Of a stretch of DNA of 64,000 nt, positions 47,889-55,993 are shown piece by piece; the first letter of the stretch is position 1; each line of letters begins with the position of its first letter. Both the position numbers and the translations under genes were made by a program. The notes below the pieces were generated by a model. That model ran no database searches. It saw nothing but the letters and a program-made list of their open reading frames with translations, and was not told where the DNA came from. This stretch comes from Muricauda sp. MAR_2010_75 (lineage in GTDB: Bacteria > Bacteroidota > Bacteroidia > Flavobacteriales > Flavobacteriaceae): positions 2,772,501 to 2,836,500 of the forward strand of contig NZ_JQNJ01000001.1 of NCBI RefSeq assembly GCF_000745185.1. The letters run 5' to 3'.

Positions 47889-48614
47889 ATGGGTAACCTC
47901 CAAATCAATACAACGCAAAATGTCAACTTAGATTATAAGATCGTAAGCATTGGTGAACGTATTGTGGCATTTTTGATTGATGGATTCATTCTTTATATGT
48001 ATGCCTACTTGGTGAATCTCATAGGTGATGCCATTGGGTATGTGTATGAAGATGCTTGGACCCAGCGTGGACTGGTAGCCCTGATTTTTCTGCCAGCCAT
48101 GTTCTATTCGCTTTTGATGCACAGCCTTTTCAACGGACAGACCGTGGGCAAGATGTTGATGAAGATGCGTGTGGTACGGTTGGATGGCACACCGGTACAT
48201 TGGAGCAATTTGTTGGTGCGATGGATGCTTCGGCTGGTGGACATTTGGATTTTTTTGGGCTCCATTGGCATATTGAGCATCCTATTTTCTGAAAAAAGAC
48301 AACGAGTGGGCGATGCCGCTGCGGGTACGGTGGTCATCAGCACCAAAAAAAAGACCAAGGTTTCGCATACTATTTTGGAAGAAATCAATGAAGAGTATGT
48401 GCCGCAGTTTACCAATGTGACCTTGTTGACGGACAAGGATGTACGATTGATCAAGGAAACCTTTTATATCGCCAAAAAGAGTGGGGATTTTAGGACATTG
48501 ACGGCGCTTCGGGTGAAGGTCGAGAGTATCCTTCAGACCAATTCCAAACTCTATGATGTCCCTTTCATAGATACGGTTTTAAAAGATTATAATTACTATA
48601 CCCAAAAAATGTAG
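47889..48614 (+). CDS. RDD family membrane protein
   Basis: The 241-residue protein has the RDD signature: GERIVAFLIDGFIL (about 21-34) with the Arg and Asp, a second TM pair, and RVGDAAAGTVVI (about 138-149). A cytoplasmic C-terminal helical extension (about 155-241) is longer than in minimal RDD proteins. Members may transport small molecules or act as membrane anchors. RDD genes often lie next to SpoIIM/MoxR/DUF58 operons, as here on the opposite strand. It is followed after two bases by the TRIC gene. Confidence 0.85.
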   Translation: MGNLQINTTQNVNLDYKIVSIGERIVAFLIDGFILYMYAYLVNLIGDAIGYVYEDAWTQRGLVALIFLPAMFYSLLMHSLFNGQTVGKMLMKMRVVRLDGTPVHWSNLLVRWMLRLVDIWIFLGSIGILSILFSEKRQRVGDAAAGTVVISTKKKTKVSHTILEEINEEYVPQFTNVTLLTDKDVRLIKETFYIAKKSGDFRTLTALRVKVESILQTNSKLYDVPFIDTVLKDYNYYTQKM

Positions 48615-48616
48615 GT

Positions 48617-49231
48617 ATGCTCTATCAGACCATAGATATTTTGGGGACAGTGGCCTTTGCCATTTCCGGAGTTTTGGTAGCCATGGAAAAGCGGCTGGAC
48701 TTGTTTGGGGTGCTCATTATTGCTTTTGTGACGGCTATTGGGGGTGGAACGCTGCGGGATCTTCTTATTGGTAATACACCTGTGGCTTGGATGATGGATA
48801 TCACCTATATGATCACCATTTTCATAGCCGTTGTATTAGCCATCATTTTTGTGAACCAACTCAAATATCTTAGACGCTCATTGTTTTTGTTTGATACCAT
48901 CGGAATTGGTTTGTATACCATGGTAGGGGTGGAGAAGGGGTTGCAGGCCGAGCTGTTGCCCGTGGTATGTATAGCATTGGGCACCATGACCGCCTGTTTT
49001 GGTGGAGTGATTCGGGATATGCTATGCAATGAAATTCCAATTATTTTCCGTAGGAAGGAAATTTACGCAACTACGTGCATTTTGGGTGGAGCAAGTTATT
49101 TTCTCTTCACAGGGCTCTCCATGAGGGAAGATTATGCCTACATAGCCGCTATTTTGGTGGTTATTGCCCTGAGAACATTGGCCGTGCTTTTTGGGATACG
49201 ATTGCCCAACATCTACAAAGAAAAAGCATAA
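48617..49231 (+). CDS. trimeric intracellular cation (TRIC) channel family protein
   Basis: The 204-residue, seven-TM protein of the UPF0126/TRIC family shows two internal repeats, AIGGGTLRDLLIGNTPVAWM (about 41-60) and FGGVIRDMLCNEIPIIFRRK (about 133-152), each with glycine-rich helix breaks and the RD pair used by this fold. Bacterial homologues are potassium-permeable trimeric channels. It lies two bases behind the RDD gene and may be coupled to it. Function in this setting is inferred from the family. Confidence 0.88.
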   Translation: MLYQTIDILGTVAFAISGVLVAMEKRLDLFGVLIIAFVTAIGGGTLRDLLIGNTPVAWMMDITYMITIFIAVVLAIIFVNQLKYLRRSLFLFDTIGIGLYTMVGVEKGLQAELLPVVCIALGTMTACFGGVIRDMLCNEIPIIFRRKEIYATTCILGGASYFLFTGLSMREDYAYIAAILVVIALRTLAVLFGIRLPNIYKEKA

Positions 49232-49473
49232 TACATTTTAGTTATTTAAGAGAGGATTAGGTGGTGCGTGTGATAGATGAACCGGTTAACCATTTCTTAG
49301 CCGTATTAACTTTTCATTAATCTTTTTTACCCTTTTGTTAGCCGCAGCTGTTCGCTAAACATCCTACTTTGGCCTCAAGTTTAGTTTTAAATAATAAGTA
49401 GCGCATTCAAGATAGAGGGCCGTCCTTACATTAGGTCGGCTTTTTTTATCGGACAACCAACCAATCAATTAAC
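49232..49473 (+). promoter_or_regulatory. untranslated leader with intrinsic terminator upstream of the OMP/TonB operon
   Basis: The 242-base region carries two copies of TTAGCCG (49297-49303, 49338-49344), the palindrome AACCGGTT (49280-49287), GGCCTC (49371-49376), and a terminator (49419-49447) only 26 bases before the operon's first ATG. There is no room for a promoter after the terminator, so transcription probably comes from upstream and must pass it. The AGCCG parts could pair with the terminator's CGGCT arm, and GGCCTC with GAGGGCC, as an alternative structure. No known riboswitch consensus was recognised. Confidence 0.4.
49419..49447 (+). terminator. leader terminator (possible attenuator)
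   Basis: GCCGTCCT pairs with AGGTCGGC (one T:T mismatch) around a 6-base loop, followed by seven T residues. It lies inside the leader, not at a gene end. Confidence 0.65.
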
Positions 49474-50619
49474 ATGAAAACTCAAAGAACACTTTATCTT
49501 TTCCTTTTTATTGCAGCATCTTTTTTGGGAATTAAAACCTCAAACGCACAAGGCTGTGTGGCAATCCGTCATTTTTCATCCTGTGTGGGAAATACCTTGG
49601 AAAGTAACCTTTTGGGCCCGGGTGATATTCAAATAGGAAGTAATTATCGGTATTTTAGATCATTCCGTCACTTTAGGGGAACTGAGGAAGAACCGGATAG
49701 GGTAGCCAATGGCTCAGAGGTGATCAACCATTCCCATTCTTGGGATTTTTTCCTCACCTATGGCATAACCGATAGGTTGTATACCAGCATTACCATTCCA
49801 ACCGTTATCAATACACGATCTTCTTTGTACGAACATGGTCGTGAAGAAAGAAATGTTACCTATTCCCGGGGCTTGGCTGATATTCGGGTAGGGGTTGGCT
49901 ATTGGCTGTTCGACCTTGAAAAGCACCAAAACGGAAACTTGGCAGTGGGATTGGGCCTTAAATTGCCCACGGGTAATTGGAATGCATCCGATATTTTTTA
50001 CAATGTAGGTCCAGAGGGTGGCCCCCAGGTAAGACCGGTTGATCAGAGCATTCAGCCCGGTGATGGTGGTTTTGGGGTTACGTTGGATTTTCAATTCTAC
50101 CAAAAGATTGCCGAGAAATTGTTTGCCTATGGAGGTGGATTTTATTTGATCAATCCAAGAGAAACCAATGGTACCCGAACGTTTCGGGAAACCTTGAGTC
50201 CAATTCTTCAGAATGAAGCCATTATGGCCGTTCCCGATCAATATTCCATTAGGGCTGGAGTAAGCCAAAGCTTTTCCAATACCATTTCTGGCTCATTGGG
50301 AGCTAGATATGAAGGTGTTCCGGTAAAGGATCTTATTGGGGGCAATGAAGGATTTAGAAGACCGGGAAATGTGTTGTCCATTGACCCTGGAATTGCCTTT
50401 ATGAAGGATAACTTTTCACTCAATTTGAATGTACCTTTTGCAGTGCGACGAGAGCGTCCCCAAAGTGTTACCGATTTACAAACACAGGAAGCAACTGGGA
50501 ATCCAAGGGCTGGGGATGCGGCTTTTGCAGATTACTTGATCAATGTTGGGGTTTCGTTCCGTTTCCCAAACAAAAAGGTAAAGGTAGACCCAGAACTAAT
50601 GAACGAATTCAGTAATTAA
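49474..50619 (+). CDS. outer-membrane beta-barrel protein (MetA-pathway phenol degradation-like)
   Basis: The 381-residue protein has a signal peptide ending SNAQ (about 26), then a Cys pair (C28, C37) in GCVAIRHFSSC and alternating beta strands (YGITDRLYTSITIPTV, LAVGLGLKLPTGNW). The layout resembles the 'MetA-pathway of phenol degradation' outer-membrane family, thought to be a transport channel for small hydrophobic or other compounds. It begins a three-gene operon with a DoxX-like protein and a TonB-dependent receptor. The C-terminus does not end in an aromatic residue, so the last strand may lie before it. Confidence 0.78.
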   Translation: MKTQRTLYLFLFIAASFLGIKTSNAQGCVAIRHFSSCVGNTLESNLLGPGDIQIGSNYRYFRSFRHFRGTEEEPDRVANGSEVINHSHSWDFFLTYGITDRLYTSITIPTVINTRSSLYEHGREERNVTYSRGLADIRVGVGYWLFDLEKHQNGNLAVGLGLKLPTGNWNASDIFYNVGPEGGPQVRPVDQSIQPGDGGFGVTLDFQFYQKIAEKLFAYGGGFYLINPRETNGTRTFRETLSPILQNEAIMAVPDQYSIRAGVSQSFSNTISGSLGARYEGVPVKDLIGGNEGFRRPGNVLSIDPGIAFMKDNFSLNLNVPFAVRRERPQSVTDLQTQEATGNPRAGDAAFADYLINVGVSFRFPNKKVKVDPELMNEFSN

Positions 50620-50633
50620 TACGTTTAAATATT

Positions 50634-51152
50634 TTGAAACAAACCCCAAAAAACAACCTTTTGGCAATTTCCATAGGCTTGGTCTATTTGTGGTTTGGAA
50701 TGCTAAAGTTTTTTCCAGACCTCAGCCCGGCCGAAGGATTGGCCAAAAGTACCATACATGTCCTTACCTTTGGATTGATTCCTGATAATGTGTCCATTAT
50801 ACTTTTGGCACTCTGGGAAACAGGGATAGGCATCTTTTTGATCTTCAATGTGGCAAGGAAAACAGTCACAATGTTCGCTTTGGTGCATATCGTTTTTACA
50901 TTTACGCCCCTAATGTTTTTCCCCGATCAAGTATTTAATGAAGGACCGTTGTATTTAACCTTATTGGGGCAGTACATCATAAAGAACCTGATTATTATCG
51001 CAGCATTGCTCTCATTGCTTAATGTTGATTCGAGAGCCTTCTCATTCAAAACTAAAATCAGTTTTAAGCAACAATTTCCATTATTTATGCGAACCTTTAA
51101 GTTCAGTCCTGCAGATGATGGAACTACTCAAAAACATCCCGATCAAGGATAA
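50634..51152 (+). CDS. DoxX-like small membrane protein
   Basis: The 172-residue protein has four hydrophobic segments (about 10-25, 55-75, 80-98, 103-125) and resembles DoxX-like proteins, with the first helix ending YLWFGMLKFFPDLSPAEGLA. A basic soluble tail of about 40 residues follows. DoxX-type proteins are often linked to respiration or to thiosulfate/quinone chemistry, but no catalytic motif is seen. The start is TTG at 50634. Its stop overlaps the TonB receptor ATG (TAATG), so the two are translationally coupled. Confidence 0.7.
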   Translation: MKQTPKNNLLAISIGLVYLWFGMLKFFPDLSPAEGLAKSTIHVLTFGLIPDNVSIILLALWETGIGIFLIFNVARKTVTMFALVHIVFTFTPLMFFPDQVFNEGPLYLTLLGQYIIKNLIIIAALLSLLNVDSRAFSFKTKISFKQQFPLFMRTFKFSPADDGTTQKHPDQG

Positions 51153-53803
51153 TGAAGAAAAAAAGATTTCCCCACCTCAAAGTATTGTTCTTATTAACCA
51201 TTTTATGCAGTTTTTCGGTTTTCTCCCAAACCAAACTCACAGGTAAGGTAATTGGTGCTACCGATCTTCAACCTTTGATTGGAGCACAGATTATAATTCA
51301 AGAGGAACAATTGGGAGTTGTAACCGATGATTTTGGACATTTTGAAATCATCCCACGCTCACAAGCAGGGGCAATCACTATAAAGTATTTGGGTTACGAG
51401 GAAAAAACATTGGATTTTTCATCGTCCACTACCAATTTAGGAACAATTGAACTTGTTAGGGCCAACACTACATTGGATGAGGTCATCGTTAGTGCCTCGC
51501 CCCATAATTATAAGACCGAGTTTAAGGGAAGTAATTTTAGAATCAATCCAGTTACGCTACAAAATATAAATCCGTTGAGCACGGAGGAGGTATTGCGAAC
51601 CATTCCGGGGGTGAATATTGTGGGTGATATGGGTTTGTCCAACAGGCCCAATATAAGTATAAGGGGATCTTGGGGCAGACGGTCCAAGAAAGTTCTACTA
51701 ATGGAAGACGGAACGCCATCGGCACCAGCGCCATACATTGCACCTGGGGCATATTACAACCCCGTCAGTGACCGAATCACCTCAATTGAAGTCTACAAAG
51801 GAGCAGATTTATTACGATTTGGTCCCAACAATATGTACGGAGCCGTCAATTATATTACGGCCTTGCCACCCCAAAAACCAACTTTACGGTTGAAATTGAC
51901 TGGAGGGCAGCGCAATTATGCTTCTGGCCTGTTCTCCTATGGTGGTACTTGGAACAATATGGGAGCCTTGGTGGAAGGGGTTTATAAAAAATTTGATGGG
52001 TTTACGGATAATTCCTCAGTGGAAGTCTTGAATCTTAATGCCAAGGTATTTGCCCAATTATCCGAAAATCAATCCCTTTATTTTAAGGTGAGTGGCCAAT
52101 TTGAGGATAACCAAGCCTCTTTGAGTTCGCAAACGCCTTTTACTTTTGAGACCGACCCTACTCAAAATCCCTTGGATGCTGATCAGTTTACCATGCGGCG
52201 ATATGGACTGGATATCATCCATAAATGGTTGCCCAATGAAAAACTCAGTTTCACATCAAAACTATATGCTTCGGATTTTGAACGGGACTGGTGGAGGCAA
52301 GTTACCGCAAAAGTTAGGGCTTCAGACGTACAGGATTATGTGGGGGATGCCATTTACAATGACCGATATAGGTACTTGGACGGTAGAACTTTTAATGATG
52401 AAGATTATGTGATTGTTGGTAGAGTGATGAACGGGCTTGAAAGTACAACGGATAGCCGTTGGATTTACAAAGTATCCGGAATAAAAGAAACCATGAGGGC
52501 CATGTGGGAAGTTTTTGATGCGCCCAGCGAACTGGAAGCCAGTTTCAATTTGCACCGGGAGACCTTTAAAGATGTCTTTTTGGTGGCGGATAATTCCCGT
52601 TGGGCCCGCAGTGGAACAACCACCAAAGACTTATGGTATCGATTATGGTCCGTTAATGGATATATCCGTAATGAATTCAACTTTGGAAATTTGGGTGTGA
52701 CCCCCATTTTACGGTTTGAGCATGTAGATATGTACCGACAGGACCTTATGGTCCTAGCAGAAGATCCTAATTTGGGAAGTACTTCAGAAGGAAGGGAGCC
52801 CAATGTCTACAATCAGTTTTTACCAGGAATCACCATAAATTACAAAAAGAGTAGAGGAGAAATTTTTGGAAGTGTGTACCAAGGTATGATTGCGCCTTCA
52901 AAAGTATTTGGGTTTCTGGTGGAGCAAGATGGTGTTGTGACCAATCCGTTGGAAGGACAGAGCATCAACATTGATCCTGAGCTGAGTTGGAACAAAGAAT
53001 TGGGATGGCGTGGTAGCCTATTGAACAATTGTATCAATGGACAGATGACCTATTTCCATAATGCGAGCAGAAATTTTTATGCCGGAGGCCGTAACGAGGT
53101 GTTCCAAGAATTGGGCAAAGTAAATGTGCGAGGTGTGGAATTGGCGTTTGATGCCGAATTGTTCAAAAATGAGGAGCACCAAATTCATCTCTTGGGAAAC
53201 GCAACGTATATGCATTCCAAGGTAATAGACGGCAGATTGGAGGACAGAGACCTCTTTTCACAAGTAATTCATGGTGCGGCCACTCAAAATGAGTACGTCG
53301 CCAAAGTAAATTCCAATAGAAATGCTTATGAAGTTTATGTGGATGATGGGGGAGGAGAAACCTTACTTACCGATGAGACCATCGATGCTGCAGATTTTCC
53401 CAATATCACCCGAGGTATCATCACTTTTGGAGATGGGGGGATCAAGGACGCAGAAGCACCCTATACTCCAAAAATAAACATGAGCATAGGCCTCAATTAT
53501 GATTGGAAGGGGCTTTCCAGTGGTTTTAACGTGCACCATGTTGGCGAGCAATTCACCGAATTCCATAATTTTGAGTCGGAGTCAGCGGATGGCGCTATTG
53601 GTCAACTTCCATCGTTCACCACAGTGGATGCCTTTGTCAATTACGATTTTAAAATGGGTAAAAAGATAGACGCCACGGTCTTTGTGAATGGTAAAAACAT
53701 AACCGACCAAGTGTACCGGGCCTCTAGATTAAACCGAGCCACGTCCGGAGTTTTTGCAGGCGGTTTTCGACAAATCATTTTTGGGGTCAACCTAAAAATG
53801 TAG
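51152..53803 (+). CDS. TonB-dependent receptor with N-terminal CarboxypepD_reg domain
   Basis: The 883-residue protein has a signal peptide (ending SVFSQ, about 26), a carboxypeptidase-regulatory-like domain (about 28-105: LTGKVIGATDLQPLIGAQII), a plug domain (about 107-237: LSTEEVLRTIPGVNIVGD, RPNISIRGSWG) and a barrel of about 22 strands to the C-terminus, which ends FGVNLKM. It most resembles siderophore or Fe(III)-dicitrate receptors; no SusD partner is present, so it is not a polysaccharide SusC/SusD pair. The ligand is unknown. The last gene of the operon; no TonB gene is in the window. Confidence 0.85.
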   Translation: MKKKRFPHLKVLFLLTILCSFSVFSQTKLTGKVIGATDLQPLIGAQIIIQEEQLGVVTDDFGHFEIIPRSQAGAITIKYLGYEEKTLDFSSSTTNLGTIELVRANTTLDEVIVSASPHNYKTEFKGSNFRINPVTLQNINPLSTEEVLRTIPGVNIVGDMGLSNRPNISIRGSWGRRSKKVLLMEDGTPSAPAPYIAPGAYYNPVSDRITSIEVYKGADLLRFGPNNMYGAVNYITALPPQKPTLRLKLTGGQRNYASGLFSYGGTWNNMGALVEGVYKKFDGFTDNSSVEVLNLNAKVFAQLSENQSLYFKVSGQFEDNQASLSSQTPFTFETDPTQNPLDADQFTMRRYGLDIIHKWLPNEKLSFTSKLYASDFERDWWRQVTAKVRASDVQDYVGDAIYNDRYRYLDGRTFNDEDYVIVGRVMNGLESTTDSRWIYKVSGIKETMRAMWEVFDAPSELEASFNLHRETFKDVFLVADNSRWARSGTTTKDLWYRLWSVNGYIRNEFNFGNLGVTPILRFEHVDMYRQDLMVLAEDPNLGSTSEGREPNVYNQFLPGITINYKKSRGEIFGSVYQGMIAPSKVFGFLVEQDGVVTNPLEGQSINIDPELSWNKELGWRGSLLNNCINGQMTYFHNASRNFYAGGRNEVFQELGKVNVRGVELAFDAELFKNEEHQIHLLGNATYMHSKVIDGRLEDRDLFSQVIHGAATQNEYVAKVNSNRNAYEVYVDDGGGETLLTDETIDAADFPNITRGIITFGDGGIKDAEAPYTPKINMSIGLNYDWKGLSSGFNVHHVGEQFTEFHNFESESADGAIGQLPSFTTVDAFVNYDFKMGKKIDATVFVNGKNITDQVYRASRLNRATSGVFAGGFRQIIFGVNLKM

Positions 53804-53826
53804 TGACCCCAAAAATGTTCTACTTT

Positions 53827-54543
53827 TTATTTAAAAACCTCTTCAAAAAAGTGGGTCATCCGTTGCCACGAGCGATCATTGGCCAATGGGTTAAATTGCA
53901 TTCCTCCATCAGGGTCATTGGCTTTTGGGTTGGTAAAGGCATGGCCTGTATTTCCAAAAACATCCATTTCCCAAACGGCATTGCGTTCGGTAAGCTCATA
54001 GCCCAATGAAACAATATCTTTTGGAAACGCCAGTGGGTCTTCCCAACCGTGGAGCACCAGAATTTTGGCCTTAATATCGCCTTCGTGTTCAATGCCTGGC
54101 GGGTCAAAAATACCGTGGAAACAGACCGCACCTTTCATGTTGATTCCGGAGCGTGCCAAATCCAGGACACATTTTCCACCAAAACAGAAGCCTATGGCCC
54201 CCATTTTTTTGGTATCGGCCATTTCATTTTCTTTTATGGTATCCACTGCCAGAAGTAAGCGGTTCAAGAGTTCTTGTCGGTCTTCCAACATTTCGTTCAT
54301 CAAGGCTTCGGCCTCATCGGCATTTTTTGCCCGCCGTCCTTGTCCAAAAACGTCAATGGCAAAGGCCAAGTAGCCCAATTTGGCCAATTCCTTGGCTTTG
54401 TCTTCTTCAAAATCGGATTGTCCTACCCAAGTGTGGGCAATCAAAACCACGGGACGTTTGCCTTTAATGGTGTCGTCATAGGCAATTACGCCTTCGTAGG
54501 ATTGTTGTTTGTCTGAGTAAGTGAGTTGAGTTGTTTGTATCAT
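53827..54543 (-). CDS. dienelactone hydrolase family protein
   Basis: The 238-residue alpha/beta hydrolase has the complete DLH triad: nucleophile C120 in GFCFGGK, D169 in HGWEDP and H201 in TGHAFTN. The cysteine nucleophile is typical of true dienelactone hydrolases. It has no signal peptide. It could act on a lactone or ester of aromatic breakdown, but no such pathway is nearby. It converges with the TonB receptor and is 52 bases from the cyclophilin gene, which is transcribed in the same direction. Confidence 0.87.
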   Translation of the reverse strand: MIQTTQLTYSDKQQSYEGVIAYDDTIKGKRPVVLIAHTWVGQSDFEEDKAKELAKLGYLAFAIDVFGQGRRAKNADEAEALMNEMLEDRQELLNRLLLAVDTIKENEMADTKKMGAIGFCFGGKCVLDLARSGINMKGAVCFHGIFDPPGIEHEGDIKAKILVLHGWEDPLAFPKDIVSLGYELTERNAVWEMDVFGNTGHAFTNPKANDPDGGMQFNPLANDRSWQRMTHFFEEVFK

Positions 54544-54594
54544 TAGTTTGAGTTATTCCATAGGTTGTCTAAATTATAGTATTTTTTAATTGGT

Positions 54595-55317
54595 TCACAA
54601 CACTTCAACTGTTAGAATGTAAACATTTTTTAGGGGCCAATCGCCATCTCCAACGGGAACATTGTTTATGGCATCCACTACGTCCATCCCTTCAATGACA
54701 CGCCCAAAAGGAGTATAGGAACCATCTAAATGATAGGAACCAGGATTGGTGACCACAATAAAGAACTCATAAGGTGAGGCCAATTTGTGTGGATTGTCCC
54801 GCTCACTGCTGGGCATGGATATAGTACCCCTATGATGTTTATAGCCCTTTTTGGCATCGGGTGGTAGCAGGTATCTTCCAATATCACCACGTTTTCTTGC
54901 GGTTTTTCTGTCATCTGAATTACCACCTTGGATAATAAAATCCTTCACCACACGGTGAAATTGGGTGCTGTCAAAATACTTCTTTCGTGCCAGATAGATA
55001 AAGTTGGCTTTGTGGTACGGCACATCGTCATATAACTGTAAGGTGAAACTGCCCATGGTAGTGGTGATTTTTACCCTATTTTTTTTGAGCTTTTTGGCAT
55101 AATCAAAAAAGAAATCTATGGCATTTTCCTCGGTCAAAACAAATGTATCCTCTTCCTCCTCCTCTTCGGATGTATCTTCAGGGGCCTTTTGTTGTACAGA
55201 ATCTATTTTAACAGCTGTTTCTTCTTTGGTAACAGTTTTCTTTTTTGGTGCCTCTCCACAGGAGACGAAAAAAATTAGTAGTATACTTGTAGTTAAAGCT
55301 GATGGTCTTAACAACAT
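54595..55317 (-). CDS. lipoprotein cyclophilin-type peptidylprolyl isomerase
   Basis: The 240-residue protein has a type II signal ending FVSC (C20), an acidic Glu-rich stretch (about 48-62), and a cyclophilin domain (about 75-240) with ANFIYLARKKYFDSTQFHRV and DFIIQGGNSDD; the arginine of FHRV is the usual catalytic Arg. It should catalyse proline isomerisation of envelope proteins at the inner face of a membrane. Its ATG overlaps the ATG of the divergent NUDIX gene (CATG), leaving no shared upstream space; each promoter must lie inside the other gene or the starts are misplaced. Confidence 0.87.
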   Translation of the reverse strand: MLLRPSALTTSILLIFFVSCGEAPKKKTVTKEETAVKIDSVQQKAPEDTSEEEEEEDTFVLTEENAIDFFFDYAKKLKKNRVKITTTMGSFTLQLYDDVPYHKANFIYLARKKYFDSTQFHRVVKDFIIQGGNSDDRKTARKRGDIGRYLLPPDAKKGYKHHRGTISMPSSERDNPHKLASPYEFFIVVTNPGSYHLDGSYTPFGRVIEGMDVVDAINNVPVGDGDWPLKNVYILTVEVL

Positions 55318-55957
55318 GAATTTTGATGAATTTTGTGAAATAGCTTTAAAATTAAAAAATCTCCCTCTTCCAGGAGAAGAATCCCACTATAAAATGTCGC
55401 CTGCAGAGCGGATACAGTGGTTAAAGCAGAACAATATCAAAAAAATAAACCCTAAAAGAGCAGGGGTAATGGCTCTTTTTTACCCCGATGTATACATGCA
55501 GACCCGATTGCTGCTCATTTTACGTAAAACGTATGAGGGAGTGCACTCCAACCAGATTGGTTTTCCCGGAGGGAAGGTTGAAAAACAGGATAAAGATTTA
55601 ATGCATACGGCGCTTCGTGAGACCCATGAAGAGGTAGGCGTACCGCCCTCATCGGTGCAAGTGATACGGGAATTGAGCGAGGTCTATATACCGCCAAGCA
55701 ATTTTATGGTTCAACCCTTTATGGGAATTTATCCAAACCCCCAACCTTTTGTACCCCAAGAGGATGAAGTGGAACAGGTAGTGGAGGCCTACGTGAAGGA
55801 TTTTTTGGACGATGCCAATCTCATTGAAGAATTATTGAGCACATCGTATGCAAAAAGTATAAACGTACCTGCTTATAAATTAAACGGTTATACGGTCTGG
55901 GGCGCCACAGCTATGATGTTGAGTGAAATCAGGGAGCTTTTACGGCAAGTGCTTTGA
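55316..55957 (+). CDS. NUDIX hydrolase, probable CoA pyrophosphatase
   Basis: The 213-residue protein has the Nudix box GFPGGKVEKQDKDLMHTALR with the following ETHEEVG (about 82-108), preceded by LLLILRKTYEGVHSNQI, the extra motif of the CoA-pyrophosphatase (NudL/YeaB) subfamily. It would hydrolyse CoA or its derivatives to 3'-phospho-AMP and 4'-phosphopantetheine. An in-frame upstream extension to 55118 overlaps the divergent gene and gives a low-complexity Ser-rich stretch, so it is rejected. A near-consensus -7 box TATACTTG lies inside the divergent cyclophilin gene (55282-55289). Confidence 0.85.
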   Translation: MNFDEFCEIALKLKNLPLPGEESHYKMSPAERIQWLKQNNIKKINPKRAGVMALFYPDVYMQTRLLLILRKTYEGVHSNQIGFPGGKVEKQDKDLMHTALRETHEEVGVPPSSVQVIRELSEVYIPPSNFMVQPFMGIYPNPQPFVPQEDEVEQVVEAYVKDFLDDANLIEELLSTSYAKSINVPAYKLNGYTVWGATAMMLSEIRELLRQVL

Positions 55958-55968
55958 CGGCTATTTTG

Positions 55969-55976
55969 TAAATTTG
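55969..55976 (+). promoter_or_regulatory. -7 box (TAAATTTG) for the acyltransferase
   Basis: A perfect TAnnTTTG box 17 bases before the ATG at 55994. No TTG at correct -33 spacing. Confidence 0.45.
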
Positions 55977-55993
55977 CCAACAACAGTTACCCC

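Noticed and set aside
49232..49473. A known riboswitch in the leader before the OMP operon
   Set aside because: No TPP, cobalamin, SAM, FMN or glycine consensus boxes were recognised; only the terminator and short repeats remain.
55118..55315. N-terminal extension of the NUDIX protein
   Set aside because: It is antisense to the cyclophilin and Ser/Val-rich; ATG 55316 fits the family.
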